This document shows positions 14,985-24,823 of a stretch of 64,000 nucleotides of DNA, in pieces (position 1 is the stretch's first letter; every line of letters starts with the position of its first letter). Source of the stretch: Natrinema zhouii (GTDB lineage: Archaea > Halobacteriota > Halobacteria > Halobacteriales > Natrialbaceae); NCBI RefSeq assembly GCF_013456555.2, contig NZ_CP059154.1:434001-498000 (forward strand). The letters run 5' to 3'. The notes below the pieces were generated by a model. The model had not been told where the DNA came from. It ran no database searches and saw only the letters and a program-made list of their open reading frames with translations. Both the position numbers and the translations under genes were made by a program.

Positions 14985-16712
14985 ATGAGCAGCGACGACG
15001 AGTTCGACTACGGAAAAGACGAGCAGTTGCGGAGTCGCGAAGTGACGGAGGGGCCCGACAAGGCACCCCACCGCGCGATGTTCCGTGCGATGGGGTTCGA
15101 CGACGAGGACTTCGGCGCGCCGATGATCGGCGTTCCGAATCCGGCGGCCGACATCACGCCGTGTAACGTCCATCTCGACGACGTCGCCGACGCGGCGCTC
15201 GAGGGGGTCGACGAGGCCGGCGGGATGCCCATCGAGTTCGGCACGATCACGATCTCCGATGCCATCTCGATGGGGACCGAGGGGATGAAGGCTTCGCTGA
15301 TCTCTCGAGAGCTGATCGCCGACTCCGTCGAACTCGTCTCGTTCGGCGAGCGCATGGACGGGCTGGTCACCATCGGCGGCTGCGACAAGAACATGCCCGG
15401 AATGATGATCGCCTCGATTCGGACGGATCTCCCCTCCGTGTTTCTCTACGGTGGGTCGATCATGCCCGGCGAGCACGAGGGACGAGAGATCACCGTCCAG
15501 AACCTCTTCGAGGGCGTCGGTGCCGTGGCGGACGGCGAGATGTCCGGCGAGGAACTCGACGAGATGGAGCGCAACGCCTGTCCCGGTGCGGGTTCGTGTG
15601 GTGGCATGTTCACCGCCAACACGATGGCCTCGATCTCCGAGGCGCTCGGCTTCGCACCGCTGGGCAGCGCCGGCCCGCTCGCCGAGGACGAAGCGCGCTA
15701 CGAGGTCGCCCTCGAGGCCGGCGAACTCGCCGTCGAGGTCGTCGAAGAACAGCGCAAACCCTCCGACTTCCTCAGCAAGGAGTCGTTCGAAAACGCCATC
15801 GCGCTGCAGGTCGCCATCGGCGGCTCGACCAACGCCGTCCTCCACCTGCTGGCGATGGCCGCCGAAGCCGGCGTCGACCTCTCCATCGAGGAGTTCGACG
15901 AGATCAGCCAGCGGACGCCGAAGATCGCAAACCTGCAGCCCGGCGGCACGCGGGTCATGCAGGACCTCCACGAGGTCGGCGGCGTCCCGGTCATCCTGAA
16001 CGCCCTCTACGAGGCGGACCTGCTCCACGGCGACGCGCTGACGGTCACGGGGAACACGATCGGCGAAGAACTCGAGCGGATCAACCCGCCGACGATTGAG
16101 GAGCTCGACGCCGACTTCCTCTACACCGTCGACGAGCCGAAAAACGAGCAGGGTGCGATCCGGATCCTGACCGGAAACCTCGCGCCCGGCGGCTCGGTCC
16201 TCAAGGTCACGGGTGACGACGAACTCCACCACGAAGGACCCGTCCGCGTCTTCGAGGACGAAGAAAACGCTATGCAGTACGTTCAGGAAGGACACGTCGA
16301 GAGCGGCGACGTGATCGTCATCCGCAACGAGGGACCACAGGGCGGCCCCGGAATGCGCGAAATGCTGGGCGTCACGAGCGCGGTCGCCGGTCAGGGTCAC
16401 GCCGAAGACGTCGCGCTCATCACCGACGGTCGCTTCTCCGGCGCGACGCGGGGGTTCTCCATCGGCCACGTCGCCCCCGAGGCGTTCGCCGGCGGTCCCA
16501 TCGGTCTCATCGAGGACGGCGACGTGATCACCATCGATATCGAGGATCGCACCCTCGCAGTCGACGTCAGCGACGAGGAACTCGAGGCGCGCCGCGAGGA
16601 GTGGGACCGACCCGAACCCAACTACGAGACCGGCGTCCTGGCGAAGTTCGCTCGTGACTTCGGCTCGGCCGCCAACGGTGCCGTGACCAACCCCGGCGTC
16701 AAAGAGGACTGA
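14985..16712 (+). CDS. ilvD: Dihydroxy-acid dehydratase
   Basis: The 575-residue enzyme catalyses the penultimate step of valine and isoleucine synthesis (dihydroxy-acid to 2-oxo-acid) and also feeds pantothenate synthesis. Fe-S ligands are visible in GGCDKNMPGMM and NACPGAGSCGGMFTANTM. Other family blocks are GSTNAVLHLLAMA, VRVFEDEENAM and TDGRFSGATRGFSIGHVAPEA. The length matches the family, and the start has a TATA box 27 bp upstream. No other branched-chain amino acid genes are adjacent. Confidence 0.97.
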   Translation: MSSDDEFDYGKDEQLRSREVTEGPDKAPHRAMFRAMGFDDEDFGAPMIGVPNPAADITPCNVHLDDVADAALEGVDEAGGMPIEFGTITISDAISMGTEGMKASLISRELIADSVELVSFGERMDGLVTIGGCDKNMPGMMIASIRTDLPSVFLYGGSIMPGEHEGREITVQNLFEGVGAVADGEMSGEELDEMERNACPGAGSCGGMFTANTMASISEALGFAPLGSAGPLAEDEARYEVALEAGELAVEVVEEQRKPSDFLSKESFENAIALQVAIGGSTNAVLHLLAMAAEAGVDLSIEEFDEISQRTPKIANLQPGGTRVMQDLHEVGGVPVILNALYEADLLHGDALTVTGNTIGEELERINPPTIEELDADFLYTVDEPKNEQGAIRILTGNLAPGGSVLKVTGDDELHHEGPVRVFEDEENAMQYVQEGHVESGDVIVIRNEGPQGGPGMREMLGVTSAVAGQGHAEDVALITDGRFSGATRGFSIGHVAPEAFAGGPIGLIEDGDVITIDIEDRTLAVDVSDEELEARREEWDRPEPNYETGVLAKFARDFGSAANGAVTNPGVKED

Positions 16713-16837
16713 TCGTCGGACGTGTCCGGTCGTATCGATTTACCCGTCTCCGGGTGACAGCTTCGCGATACCACTCCCTTCGCTTTCCTGCACGAGTCTT
16801 TCCCGCCTTTGTGACCGACTACCAGCTAGACCGACCG

Positions 16838-16993
16838 ATGAGTAAGTACTGCCTCGAGTGTGACTGGCAGATCAGCACCGCCGACGGCTACACCGAAGCG
16901 GAGGTCTCCGAAAAGGCGATCGAACACTTCGTCGAAACGGGACACACGGTCGATTCGCTCCGCCTCCCGCCGCCGGTCGTCCTCGAGAACTGA
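16838..16993 (+). CDS. 51-residue zinc-finger microprotein
   Basis: The small protein MSKYCLECDWQIS...HFVETGH has a CxxC pair and two histidines spaced like a C2H2 or treble-clef finger. The start at 16838 (MSKYC) was preferred over an upstream in-frame ATG because the upstream part is unconserved-looking and basic. Such microproteins are abundant in haloarchaea and mostly uncharacterised. Confidence 0.6.
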   Translation: MSKYCLECDWQISTADGYTEAEVSEKAIEHFVETGHTVDSLRLPPPVVLEN

Positions 16994-17046
16994 ACCGAGT
17001 CTATTCGAGATCGTCCCCGTCCGGGCGGACCGTCTCGACGGGTTCG

Positions 17047-17478
17047 TTAGCCTCGTCGCGCGAGAATCCGCTCGATGATGAGCCGCGTCGAGAGCAGTTG
17101 CTCGTCGTCGGCCGGTTCCCGAGCGCTCGCCCGACGAACGTCGCAGTCGATCCCGCGGCGCTCGAGTTCGGTTGCGATGGCCTCGTCGTCGTGGTGCTGG
17201 TCGTGGCCGAGCGCGATCACGTCGGGATCGATCTCCTCTATCGGAACGAAGATATCCGTCTCGTGGCCGAGTATCGCTTCGTCGACGGCCTCGAGCGCGT
17301 CGACGACGTCCCGCCGCTGCGTCGCGGGGCAGACCGGCGCTTCCTTGTGGTCGACGTTCGTCACTCGGGCGACGATGACGTACAGTTCGTCGCCCATCGC
17401 GGCGGCCTCCTCGAGGTAGTGGACGTGGCCGGGATGGAGGATGTCGAAGGTTCCCTGGGCGATGACCGTCCGCGTCAT
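17047..17478 (-). CDS. ribL: Archaeal FAD synthetase (RibL-type cytidylyltransferase fold)
   Basis: The 143-residue protein has the nucleotidyltransferase signature [17 protein letters not shown], with the HxGH motif (HPGH), and the C-terminal LLSTRLI equivalent of ISSTxI. This size and pattern match archaeal RibL, which adenylylates FMN to FAD. It is the third of four genes I place in one neighbourhood: the JAMM protease and MaoC-like protein lie upstream on the same strand and a RecJ-like gene diverges from them. About 100 bp separate it from the JAMM gene. Confidence 0.88.
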   Translation of the reverse strand: MTRTVIAQGTFDILHPGHVHYLEEAAAMGDELYVIVARVTNVDHKEAPVCPATQRRDVVDALEAVDEAILGHETDIFVPIEEIDPDVIALGHDQHHDDEAIATELERRGIDCDVRRASAREPADDEQLLSTRLIIERILARRG

Positions 17479-17578
17479 GACCGTCTCGCCCTCGATCCGG
17501 CGGCGTGCGGTTTCCGCGTCGATCCCGTCATCTGTGGGTCGGTAGTCACTGGTGGCATCGTCTCGAGTCTCACAGCGC

Positions 17579-18076
17579 TCATCGTCGCAGTTCCTCGTCG
17601 ATATCTGCCTGCGTGAAATCGAAGAAGTCCTCGGTCTCGGGGAGGTCGACGTCGATCACGTTGAGTTGGGTCGGCTTACCCTGTGAGTCGAACGCCTTCC
17701 AATCTGTTTCACGGTAGGGTGCGCCGATAATGACGTGGACGCTCCCGCGACCGAACGTGTCCAGATCCGCGTTGCTCGGGCGGATCACGCCGTTGGGATG
17801 GGAGTGAATGCTTCCCAGCGCCTTCACGTCGTTCGGAATCTGGTTCGTCTTGACGGTCGCGCTGACGCTGTTGGACTCGGTGCCGGGCACCACGAGAATA
17901 TCCGTGATGACCAGGCCCTCTCGGTCCAGATCCAGCCGATCGGCCTCGGTCCCCCGGAGAAACCCCATATACTCGTTCGGATGGGTCGCCTCCGAGGACT
18001 CGAGGGCGAACTCGAGGGTCTCCTCGGCGATGCCGAGAATCTCGCTCGAGCGAAACAGCGCGTCGAACAGCCCCAT
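17579..18076 (-). CDS. JAMM/MPN+ metalloprotease (HvJAMM2-like)
   Basis: The 165-residue protein has the JAMM zinc motif: the upstream Glu in NEYMGFLRG and [15 protein letters not shown], which supplies H-x-H and the S-x-x-D pattern. JAMM proteins remove ubiquitin-like tags; in haloarchaea the substrates are SAMPs. The order RibL, JAMM, MaoC, RecJ-like matches what I remember around HvJAMM2 in Haloferax volcanii, but I cannot check it here. The start at 18076 (MGLFDALF) has CGTTTAGC about 28 bp upstream. Actual desampylase activity is unproven for this type. Confidence 0.82.
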   Translation of the reverse strand: MGLFDALFRSSEILGIAEETLEFALESSEATHPNEYMGFLRGTEADRLDLDREGLVITDILVVPGTESNSVSATVKTNQIPNDVKALGSIHSHPNGVIRPSNADLDTFGRGSVHVIIGAPYRETDWKAFDSQGKPTQLNVIDVDLPETEDFFDFTQADIDEELRR

Positions 18077-18147
18077 ATCCCCACCTGCGGCCTTGCGGTT
18101 GCTAAACGTTCCGATGCGTGGGTTTGCCTCGACCCTCCAGTACACCC

Positions 18148-18558
18148 CTATTCGTCGGCCGAAATCGCATCTTTCGGAATGAGACCGTCGATCTCGGCTC
18201 GCATTACATCCTCTCCGTCCTCGTTCTCACAGACCGCTGTACTCTCCACGTCGTAGTAGCCGTCGCGCTCAGTTACCGACTCGAGTCGAACGGTACAGCG
18301 GATTCGCTCGCCGGTGTAAACGGGTTCGACGAACTCGAGCTCCATACCGCGTGCGATGTAGTTGAGATCGCCGCCGATCTTCGTCGGGAGCGTCGCAGTG
18401 AGCAATCCCTGAACGGTCAGCCGACCAACCTCGTCGGGCTCGGTGTGAATCGGTTGCTGGTCGCCCGAAATCTCGCCGAACTCGCGAACGTCCTCGTGGT
18501 CGAACGTCCGTTCGAAAGTGTACTCGTCGCCCTCCGCCGGTGGGAGCGAAACATCCAT
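18148..18558 (-). CDS. MaoC-like hotdog-fold hydratase/dehydratase
   Basis: The 136-residue single-hotdog protein has the hydratase-type segment FGEISGDQQPIHTEPDEVGR, with the Asp and His that act in (R)-specific enoyl-CoA hydratases, and GGDLNYIARGMELEFVEPVYTGERI. It probably hydrates an enoyl-CoA or acts as a related thioester enzyme; the substrate is unknown. A GATATC element about 25 bp upstream supports the start. Confidence 0.8.
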   Translation of the reverse strand: MDVSLPPAEGDEYTFERTFDHEDVREFGEISGDQQPIHTEPDEVGRLTVQGLLTATLPTKIGGDLNYIARGMELEFVEPVYTGERIRCTVRLESVTERDGYYDVESTAVCENEDGEDVMRAEIDGLIPKDAISADE

Positions 18559-18776
18559 GGACGGATAACCCGGGCGATATCTGTTGTAGCTACTGGTTGC
18601 AGGTGGACTGGGTGATTTGGTGGCCTACTCGGGCGCGAGGTGGTGTCGAACCCGATTCAGAGAACGTCTGCACCTCGTTTCGAGAGCGTTTCAAACGTGG
18701 TCTCGAGGGCACGCTCTGAGTCGCCATCGCTTCTTGACAAGGGTTATACGCGACCACCCCAAACCTTCCACTCAAG

Positions 18777-20681
18777 ATGACGCGTGACTCCGCCGGGGAA
18801 CCCGGCGCAGACGACGGGGATTCCGTCGTCTACGATCTCGCTCCCGATTGTACCGCCGACGATGTAGTGCAGGGCCGCTCCTATCTCGCCGAGATTAACG
18901 GTATCGTCGATTACGGCGTCTTCGTCGATCTCTCCGATTCCGTCTCCGGACTCGTCCACGAATCCGTCCTCGAGGGCACCTACGGCGTCGGCGACGAACT
19001 CGTCGTCGAACTCGAGAGCGTCCGTGAGAACGGCGATCTGGCCTTCGAACCGGTCGACATCGACGACTACACAGTTGAGACCGTCTCCCACGACTACTCG
19101 CTGACCGGCACCGACCGCCTCGAGGCCACGCTGGGCGAACAGATCCACCTCGAGGGCGTGGTGACGCAGGTCAAACAGACCGGCGGACCGACGATCTTCC
19201 ACGTCGCCGACGAGAACGGCGTCGTGCCCTGCGCCGCCTTCGAGGAGGCCGGCGTCCGCGCCTACCCCGCCATCGAAGTCGGTGACGTGATCCGCGTAAC
19301 GGGAACGCCGGAACACCGCGAGGGCTCGGTCCAGATCGAGGTCGACGGCCTCTCGAAACTCGAGGGCGAGGACGCCGCCGAGGCCCGTGACCGTCTCGAG
19401 GGCGCCCTCGAAGCCCGCGCCGAACCCCACGACGTCGAACCGCTGATCGACTGGCCGGCGTTCGAGAAGCTCCGGTCCGACCTCGAGGAAGTCGCCCGAC
19501 TGCTCCGCCGGACGGTGCTCGAGGGCCGTCCGATTCGCGTGCGACACCACGCCGACGGCGACGGCATGTGCGCCGCCGTCCCCGTCCAGATCGCGCTGCA
19601 GCGGTTCATCGCCGAGGTCCACGAGGACGAGAACGCGCCGCGCCACCTCATCAAGCGCCTCCCCGCGAAGGCTCCCTTCTACGAGATGGAAGACGCCACG
19701 AGGGATCTGAACTTCGCGCTCGAGGACCGCGAGAAACACGGCCAGCAACTACCGCTCTTGCTCATGCTGGACAACGGCTCGACGGCCGAGGACGTTCCGG
19801 CCTACGAGACGCTGGCCCACTACGACATCCCGATCATCACGGTCGACCACCACCACCCCGATCCGGACGCGGTCGAGGACCTGCTCGACGCCCACGTCAA
19901 TCCGTACCTTCACGACGAGGACTACCGGATCACGACGGGGATGCTCTGCGTCGAACTCGCGCGGATGATCTACCCAGATCTGGGCGACGAACTCCGCCAC
20001 GTCCCCGCCGTCGCCGGCCTCTCGGATCGATCGAAGGCCGACGCGATGGACGACTACATCGATCTCGCCGCCGAGGAAGGGTACGACGAGGATCGCCTCC
20101 AGGACGTCAGCGAGGCGCTGGATTACGCCGCCTTCTGGCTGCGCTACAACTCCGGCGACCAGCTGATTCAGGACCTCCTGCAGGTCGACAGCGACGACGA
20201 ACAGCGCCACCGGGACCTCGTCGAGTTCTTCGCCGACCGCGGCCGCGAGGAAGTCGACGAACAGCTCGACGCCGCGATGCCCCATCTCGAGCACGAAACG
20301 CTCGAGAACGGCGCGCATCTCTACCGAATCGACGTCGAGAACTACGCCCACCGCTTTACCTACCCCGCACCGGGGAAGACCACGGGCGAGATCCACGACC
20401 GCAAGATCGAGGAGACCGGCGACCCGGTCATCACGGTCGGCTACGGCCCGGACTTCGCCGTCCTTCGCTCCGATGGGGTTCGACTGGACATTCCGAACAT
20501 GGTCTCCGAACTCGAGGCAGAAATCGCGGGCGGCGGCGTCTCCGGCGGCGGTCACCTCGTCGTCGGCTCGATCAAGTTCGTCACCGGCAAGCGCGAGGAA
20601 GTGATCGACGCCCTGGTCGAGAAGATGGCCGAGGCCGACATCGACGAAGCGCTCTCGAGTGCAGCGCCGATCGACGACTGA
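18777..20681 (+). CDS. RecJ-like DHH-family protein with S1 and OB domains
   Basis: The 634-residue protein begins with an S1 RNA-binding domain (GRSYLAEINGIVDYGVFVDLSD, residues about 30-95). An OB-fold region follows (about 115-195), then a DHH phosphoesterase core with RHHADGDGMCAAVP and VDHHHPDPD, and a DHHA1-type C-terminal domain ending in SGGGHLVVGSIKF. Haloarchaea encode several such RecJ homologues. S1-bearing ones are proposed to act on RNA or DNA, sometimes in complexes. The order DADG plus DHHH is intact, so nuclease activity is plausible. A TATA box, GTTATACG, lies about 30 bp upstream of the ATG. The gene diverges from the MaoC/JAMM/RibL genes. Confidence 0.88.
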   Translation: MTRDSAGEPGADDGDSVVYDLAPDCTADDVVQGRSYLAEINGIVDYGVFVDLSDSVSGLVHESVLEGTYGVGDELVVELESVRENGDLAFEPVDIDDYTVETVSHDYSLTGTDRLEATLGEQIHLEGVVTQVKQTGGPTIFHVADENGVVPCAAFEEAGVRAYPAIEVGDVIRVTGTPEHREGSVQIEVDGLSKLEGEDAAEARDRLEGALEARAEPHDVEPLIDWPAFEKLRSDLEEVARLLRRTVLEGRPIRVRHHADGDGMCAAVPVQIALQRFIAEVHEDENAPRHLIKRLPAKAPFYEMEDATRDLNFALEDREKHGQQLPLLLMLDNGSTAEDVPAYETLAHYDIPIITVDHHHPDPDAVEDLLDAHVNPYLHDEDYRITTGMLCVELARMIYPDLGDELRHVPAVAGLSDRSKADAMDDYIDLAAEEGYDEDRLQDVSEALDYAAFWLRYNSGDQLIQDLLQVDSDDEQRHRDLVEFFADRGREEVDEQLDAAMPHLEHETLENGAHLYRIDVENYAHRFTYPAPGKTTGEIHDRKIEETGDPVITVGYGPDFAVLRSDGVRLDIPNMVSELEAEIAGGGVSGGGHLVVGSIKFVTGKREEVIDALVEKMAEADIDEALSSAAPIDD

Positions 20682-20869
20682 GAGCGCGAGCGCCTATTTC
20701 GCCAGTCGTTCCGAGTCTGTCAACTGGGTAGCGACTGCTATCCGTTTACCTGTGGATCAATTTGCCTGTAAATCTCCGGGAAGCGGCCGATCTGCGTCGC
20801 GCTCGAGCCATTCTCGCCGTCTCCCGGTAACTATCTCGATCTGGGGAACAGTGGTACTACGAATCGTAG

Positions 20870-20879
20870 TTAATTTTTA
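20870..20879 (+). promoter_or_regulatory. TATA box of the GH97-type glycosidase
   Basis: TTAATTTTTA at 20870-20879 is the most AT-rich stretch in the region. It lies about 28 bp above GTG 20902 and 34 bp above ATG 20908, so it does not settle the start. Confidence 0.5.
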
Positions 20880-20907
20880 GTGGACGTATCAGGACGTACG
20901 AGTGAGT

Positions 20908-23900
20908 ATGGTTGATGAAAGATCACACCAAACATTCGGACGATATCGACGGCGCGGACTGCTCGGCGGCATGGCATCGCTGTTCGCGGCGACGGCCTAC
21001 TCGCTGAACGTTTCCGCGGAGACTGCTTCGCCGGTCGACGAGGGCGATGACTCGACGACGCAGACGGTGTCATCACCGGGCGGGAGCGTGACCCTCAGCA
21101 TCGACGTCGACGACGGAACGCCGACGTACAGCGTCTCGTTCGAGGGGACGACCGTCATCGACGCCTCGCGACTCGGGTTCGAGTTCCGGAATCAGCCGGC
21201 CTTCGGCGTCGGCAGTAACGCGGCCGACCTCGAGGTCACGGGGAGCGAGTTGAATCGGGTCGATACCACCTGGGAACCGGTCTGGGACCGGTACGACGAG
21301 ATCGAGGAGCAATACACCGAACTCCGACTCGGTCTCGAGGAGACCGCGGACCCGGGCAGGGGCGGCACCCTCGAGATTCGGGTGTTCGACGACGGGGTCG
21401 GGTTCCGGTTCCTCTTCGACGAGCGCTTCGGCGAGCAGTTCGTCATCACCGCCGAGCGGACCGAGTACTCTTTCGCCGACGACTACGAGTCGTGGTGGAT
21501 CCCCAACGACTACAACAATTTCGAGGTCGAGTACGAGGAGACGTCGCTGAGCGAGATCGAACCGACGCTCGAGTCGGACCTGGGCGGCGAGTTCGACGGC
21601 GTCCACACGCCGATGACGATGCGGACCGACGACGATCACTACGTCAGCGTCCACGAGGCGAACCTCGACGACTACGCGTCGCTAGCGATCGCGCCGCGGG
21701 AGGGCGGTGAGACCGCCTTCGAGTCGACGCTTGCGCCGCTTCCCGACGGGACGAAGGTGTCGGCGTCCGCGCCCCACCTGACGCCGTGGCGGACGATTCA
21801 ACTCGGCAGGCGGCCAGGAGATCTCGTCGAATCGAACCTCATCGTCAACCTCAACGAGGACTACAGCGACGACGTCTTCACGCAGGGCGTCGACTGGATC
21901 GAGCCCCAGAGGTTCATCGGCGTCTGGTGGCTGATGATCACCGGCCGCGCCGACTGGGAGTACCAGGGTCCCCAGACCGGCAACCACGGCGCACAGACCG
22001 GCCGGGCGAAGCAGTACATGGACTTCGCGAGCGAGCACGGCATTTCCGGCGTGCTCGTGGAAGGCTGGAACCAGGGCTGGTCGAGCTACCCGGGCGACGG
22101 GAGCGACCTCAACTTCACGGAGTCGTATCCCGACTTCGATCTCGAGGGGGTGACGAGCTACGGCGCGAGCCTCGAGCCGCCGACGCAGATGACGATGCAC
22201 AACGAGACGGCGGGGGACTTCCGGAACTACGAGTCACAACTCGAGGAGGCGTTCGGTCTGTACGACGACCTCGGCATCCGGACGATCAAGAACGGCTACG
22301 TCGCCGACAGCGGGAATCTCGCCGGGGAAGGGTACAGCCACCACAATCAGGTGCTGGTCAACCACCACACGCTGGTCGCGGAGACGGCGGCGGCGAATCG
22401 GCAGATGCTCGACGTTCACGAGCCGATCCACCCGACGGGTCGCCGCCGAACCTATCCCAACCTGATGACTCGCGAGGGCGTGAAGGGACAGGAGTACGAC
22501 GCGTTCGGCGACGTCAGCCCCAGCCATCACGTGACATTTCCGTTCACGCGTATGCTCGGCGGCCCCGTCGAATACACGCCGGGCATCTTCGACACGGACT
22601 CCGGCTCCGGCGGCATCGAGACCACGCGGGCCAAACAGCTCGCGATGTACCCGACCTACTTCAGCGGGCTCCAGATGGTCGCCGACCTGCCGAGTTCGTA
22701 CCTGGCCGACCGCCCCGCCACTCTCGAGATCGGCGAGGTCGCCCAGGCCCAACACGCCGAACTGGACGGCTTCGTTACGCAGTCCGAGTGGGCCAATGCA
22801 CAGGGCGAGGCGTACGTTCCGTTCGACGCCACCAGCGCCGACAGCGGTGCGACGGTCAGCTGGACCCTCGAGGGCGCCGACGCCGGCGAGTACGACGTCC
22901 ACCTCCGGGTCGCTAACTACGAGGCCGACAACGGGCTCGCCGAGGGCGTCGACGCGATGGCCACACTCCGGGTCGACGGGGAGCCGATCGAGCAGCTATC
23001 GATCCCCGGAACGGACTACTGGGACGTCTGGACCGCGACGGCGACGGCCGTCTCGCTCGAGTCCGGCGATACCGAACTCTCCCTCGCGCTAACCGACGAG
23101 GACACCGGCGGCTTCAACCTCGATTCGATCACCGTCACGGAACAAGGCGCGTCGATGCCCGAACCCGAGGAGCCGCCGATCACCGGGCCGACCGTCCCCG
23201 CGTTCCAGTTCATCGAGGACGTCCCGGCAGCGGGGTGGGACGAGACGCGAGTTATCGACTCCTCGATCGGCGAGTACATGGTCACCGCCCGGCAGAGCGG
23301 CGAGGAGTGGTACGTCGGCGCGATGACCGACGAGCACGGCCGCGCGCTCGAGGTGCCGCTCGACTTCCTCGAGTCCGCACCCGGTCGACGGCGCGGCCAC
23401 GAGAAGGAAACGGAGAGGGGACATGAACGGGGCCGAGATCACGAAACGGGCCGCGGAAACGGTCACGGAAAGGGCCACGCGAAAGGCAAGTACGTCGCCG
23501 AGATCTACTCCGACGGCATCGACGCCGGCTACGACGACGAACTCGAGGCCGTTCGCATCGACGAGGCCGTCGTCGACGACTCGACGACGCTGCTGGCATC
23601 GACGGTCGGCTCGGGCGGCACCGCCGTTCGGCTCCGCCCGGCGACGCGGGAGGACCTCGAGACGCTCCCAGACTACGAGCGGCCCTCGCAGGACATCGAC
23701 GTGTCGATCGATGCGGAGACGTTCGTGCGGGAGCCGTTCGTCGCTGCAACCGGCTCCAACGACAGTGACTACATCGGCGGAACGAACGTGGAACTCGTCG
23801 TCGACGGCGACGTCGTCGCGCTCGAGAACGTCCGGTTCGGACCGGGAACGAACGAGGGAACGTTCGCGTTCGGTGCGACGATCGACGAAGCGGGAACCTA

Positions 23901-24666
23901 CGAGGTGACCGTCCGGACGCTCGAGGGGGAGCCCCTCGCCAGCCGAACGGTAACGGTAACGCCGCCGGAAACAGTCGCGTCGATTACCGATCCGAGCGGT
24001 GACGACCGCGGTCCCGGAGAGTACGCGTATCCGACCGCCGACGCGTTCGCGGACGGCGTCTTCGACCTCCGGTCGTTCGAGGTGACTCGGACCGCGAGCA
24101 GGGTCCAGTTCACCTTCGCGGTCGAGACCCTGAACAACGCCTTCGGAAGCGATCGCGGCTTCTCGCCACACATGTTCGTACTGTGGCTCCGCGATCCGAA
24201 CGCGGACGGTGGCGCGACGTCCGAAGTCGGCGATCTCGGGCTGGCCGCCGACTTCGAGTCGGCGTGGCACTACCGCCTTGAGGTCAGCGGCTTCACGAAG
24301 AGCGGGGTCGACGCCGGGGGGAACTCGCTGACCGACGCCGACGGTAGCGAGATCGCGGTCCGGGACGTCGTGGACACCGACGCGAACACCGTGACGCTCG
24401 CCGTCGATCGGGCGGCGTTCGGCGGGACCGATATCTCGGAACTGGAAGTCGTGGCGATGGTCCAATCCGAGGATCGGGGCGCACTCCGTCCCGTCGCTGA
24501 AGACGCCGAAGCGTACGTGTTCGGCGGTGCTGTCTCCGGTGCGGCCGAGAACGCACCGCGCGTGATGGATCTGGTGACGCCTGCGGGCGTCACCCAGTCC
24601 GAGGCGCTGGCCTACTCGACGGACGAGCGGGCGACGCTCCCGTTCGTCCCGCTGAGCGACGCCTAA
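20908..24666 (+). CDS. Secreted GH97-type glycosidase with inserted carbohydrate-binding module and C-terminal glucodextranase-type domain
   Basis: The protein has about 1252 residues. A Tat signal (GRYRRRGLLGGMASL) leads it. The GH97 N-terminal beta domain (about 50-310) and barrel (about 320-600) follow, with HEPIHPTGRRRTYPNLMTRE. Between MVADLPSSYLADRP and AFQFIEDVPAAGWDETR sits a roughly 150-residue CBM6/35-like beta domain (VSWTLEGADAGEYDVHLRVA, GGFNLDSITV). The GH97 C-terminal domain (YMVTARQSGEEWYVGAMT) is split by a His/Gly/Arg/Glu-rich insert. A glucodextranase D-type module (ITDPSGDDRGPGEYAYPTA) ends the protein. GH97 members are alpha-glucosidases or alpha-galactosidases, so an exported alpha-glucan enzyme is likely. 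GTG 20902 is an alternative start. Confidence 0.88.
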   Translation: MVDERSHQTFGRYRRRGLLGGMASLFAATAYSLNVSAETASPVDEGDDSTTQTVSSPGGSVTLSIDVDDGTPTYSVSFEGTTVIDASRLGFEFRNQPAFGVGSNAADLEVTGSELNRVDTTWEPVWDRYDEIEEQYTELRLGLEETADPGRGGTLEIRVFDDGVGFRFLFDERFGEQFVITAERTEYSFADDYESWWIPNDYNNFEVEYEETSLSEIEPTLESDLGGEFDGVHTPMTMRTDDDHYVSVHEANLDDYASLAIAPREGGETAFESTLAPLPDGTKVSASAPHLTPWRTIQLGRRPGDLVESNLIVNLNEDYSDDVFTQGVDWIEPQRFIGVWWLMITGRADWEYQGPQTGNHGAQTGRAKQYMDFASEHGISGVLVEGWNQGWSSYPGDGSDLNFTESYPDFDLEGVTSYGASLEPPTQMTMHNETAGDFRNYESQLEEAFGLYDDLGIRTIKNGYVADSGNLAGEGYSHHNQVLVNHHTLVAETAAANRQMLDVHEPIHPTGRRRTYPNLMTREGVKGQEYDAFGDVSPSHHVTFPFTRMLGGPVEYTPGIFDTDSGSGGIETTRAKQLAMYPTYFSGLQMVADLPSSYLADRPATLEIGEVAQAQHAELDGFVTQSEWANAQGEAYVPFDATSADSGATVSWTLEGADAGEYDVHLRVANYEADNGLAEGVDAMATLRVDGEPIEQLSIPGTDYWDVWTATATAVSLESGDTELSLALTDEDTGGFNLDSITVTEQGASMPEPEEPPITGPTVPAFQFIEDVPAAGWDETRVIDSSIGEYMVTARQSGEEWYVGAMTDEHGRALEVPLDFLESAPGRRRGHEKETERGHERGRDHETGRGNGHGKGHAKGKYVAEIYSDGIDAGYDDELEAVRIDEAVVDDSTTLLASTVGSGGTAVRLRPATREDLETLPDYERPSQDIDVSIDAETFVREPFVAATGSNDSDYIGGTNVELVVDGDVVALENVRFGPGTNEGTFAFGATIDEAGTYEVTVRTLEGEPLASRTVTVTPPETVASITDPSGDDRGPGEYAYPTADAFADGVFDLRSFEVTRTASRVQFTFAVETLNNAFGSDRGFSPHMFVLWLRDPNADGGATSEVGDLGLAADFESAWHYRLEVSGFTKSGVDAGGNSLTDADGSEIAVRDVVDTDANTVTLAVDRAAFGGTDISELEVVAMVQSEDRGALRPVAEDAEAYVFGGAVSGAAENAPRVMDLVTPAGVTQSEALAYSTDERATLPFVPLSDA

Positions 24667-24823
24667 TCGAAACTCGGTCGCGTGAACCCGAAGTGGGAAA
24701 CGGTGAGGGCCCGCACCCGACCGCGACGCGCGGATCTTCCTCTCATCGTCTCAGAAAGAACGGAGTAGCGACGAACGCACCTCGAGAACGGTCGTAATCG
24801 AAACGATTCAACGGGGGGTTCGT

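Noticed and set aside
14793-16469. 558-codon open frame on the minus strand opposite ilvD
   Set aside because: It mirrors ilvD codon bias (high third-position GC) and has no recognisable domain; ilvD is certain on the plus strand.
23089-24465. 458-codon minus-strand frame opposite the GH97-type gene
   Set aside because: No family features; it is antisense to a well-supported secreted enzyme.
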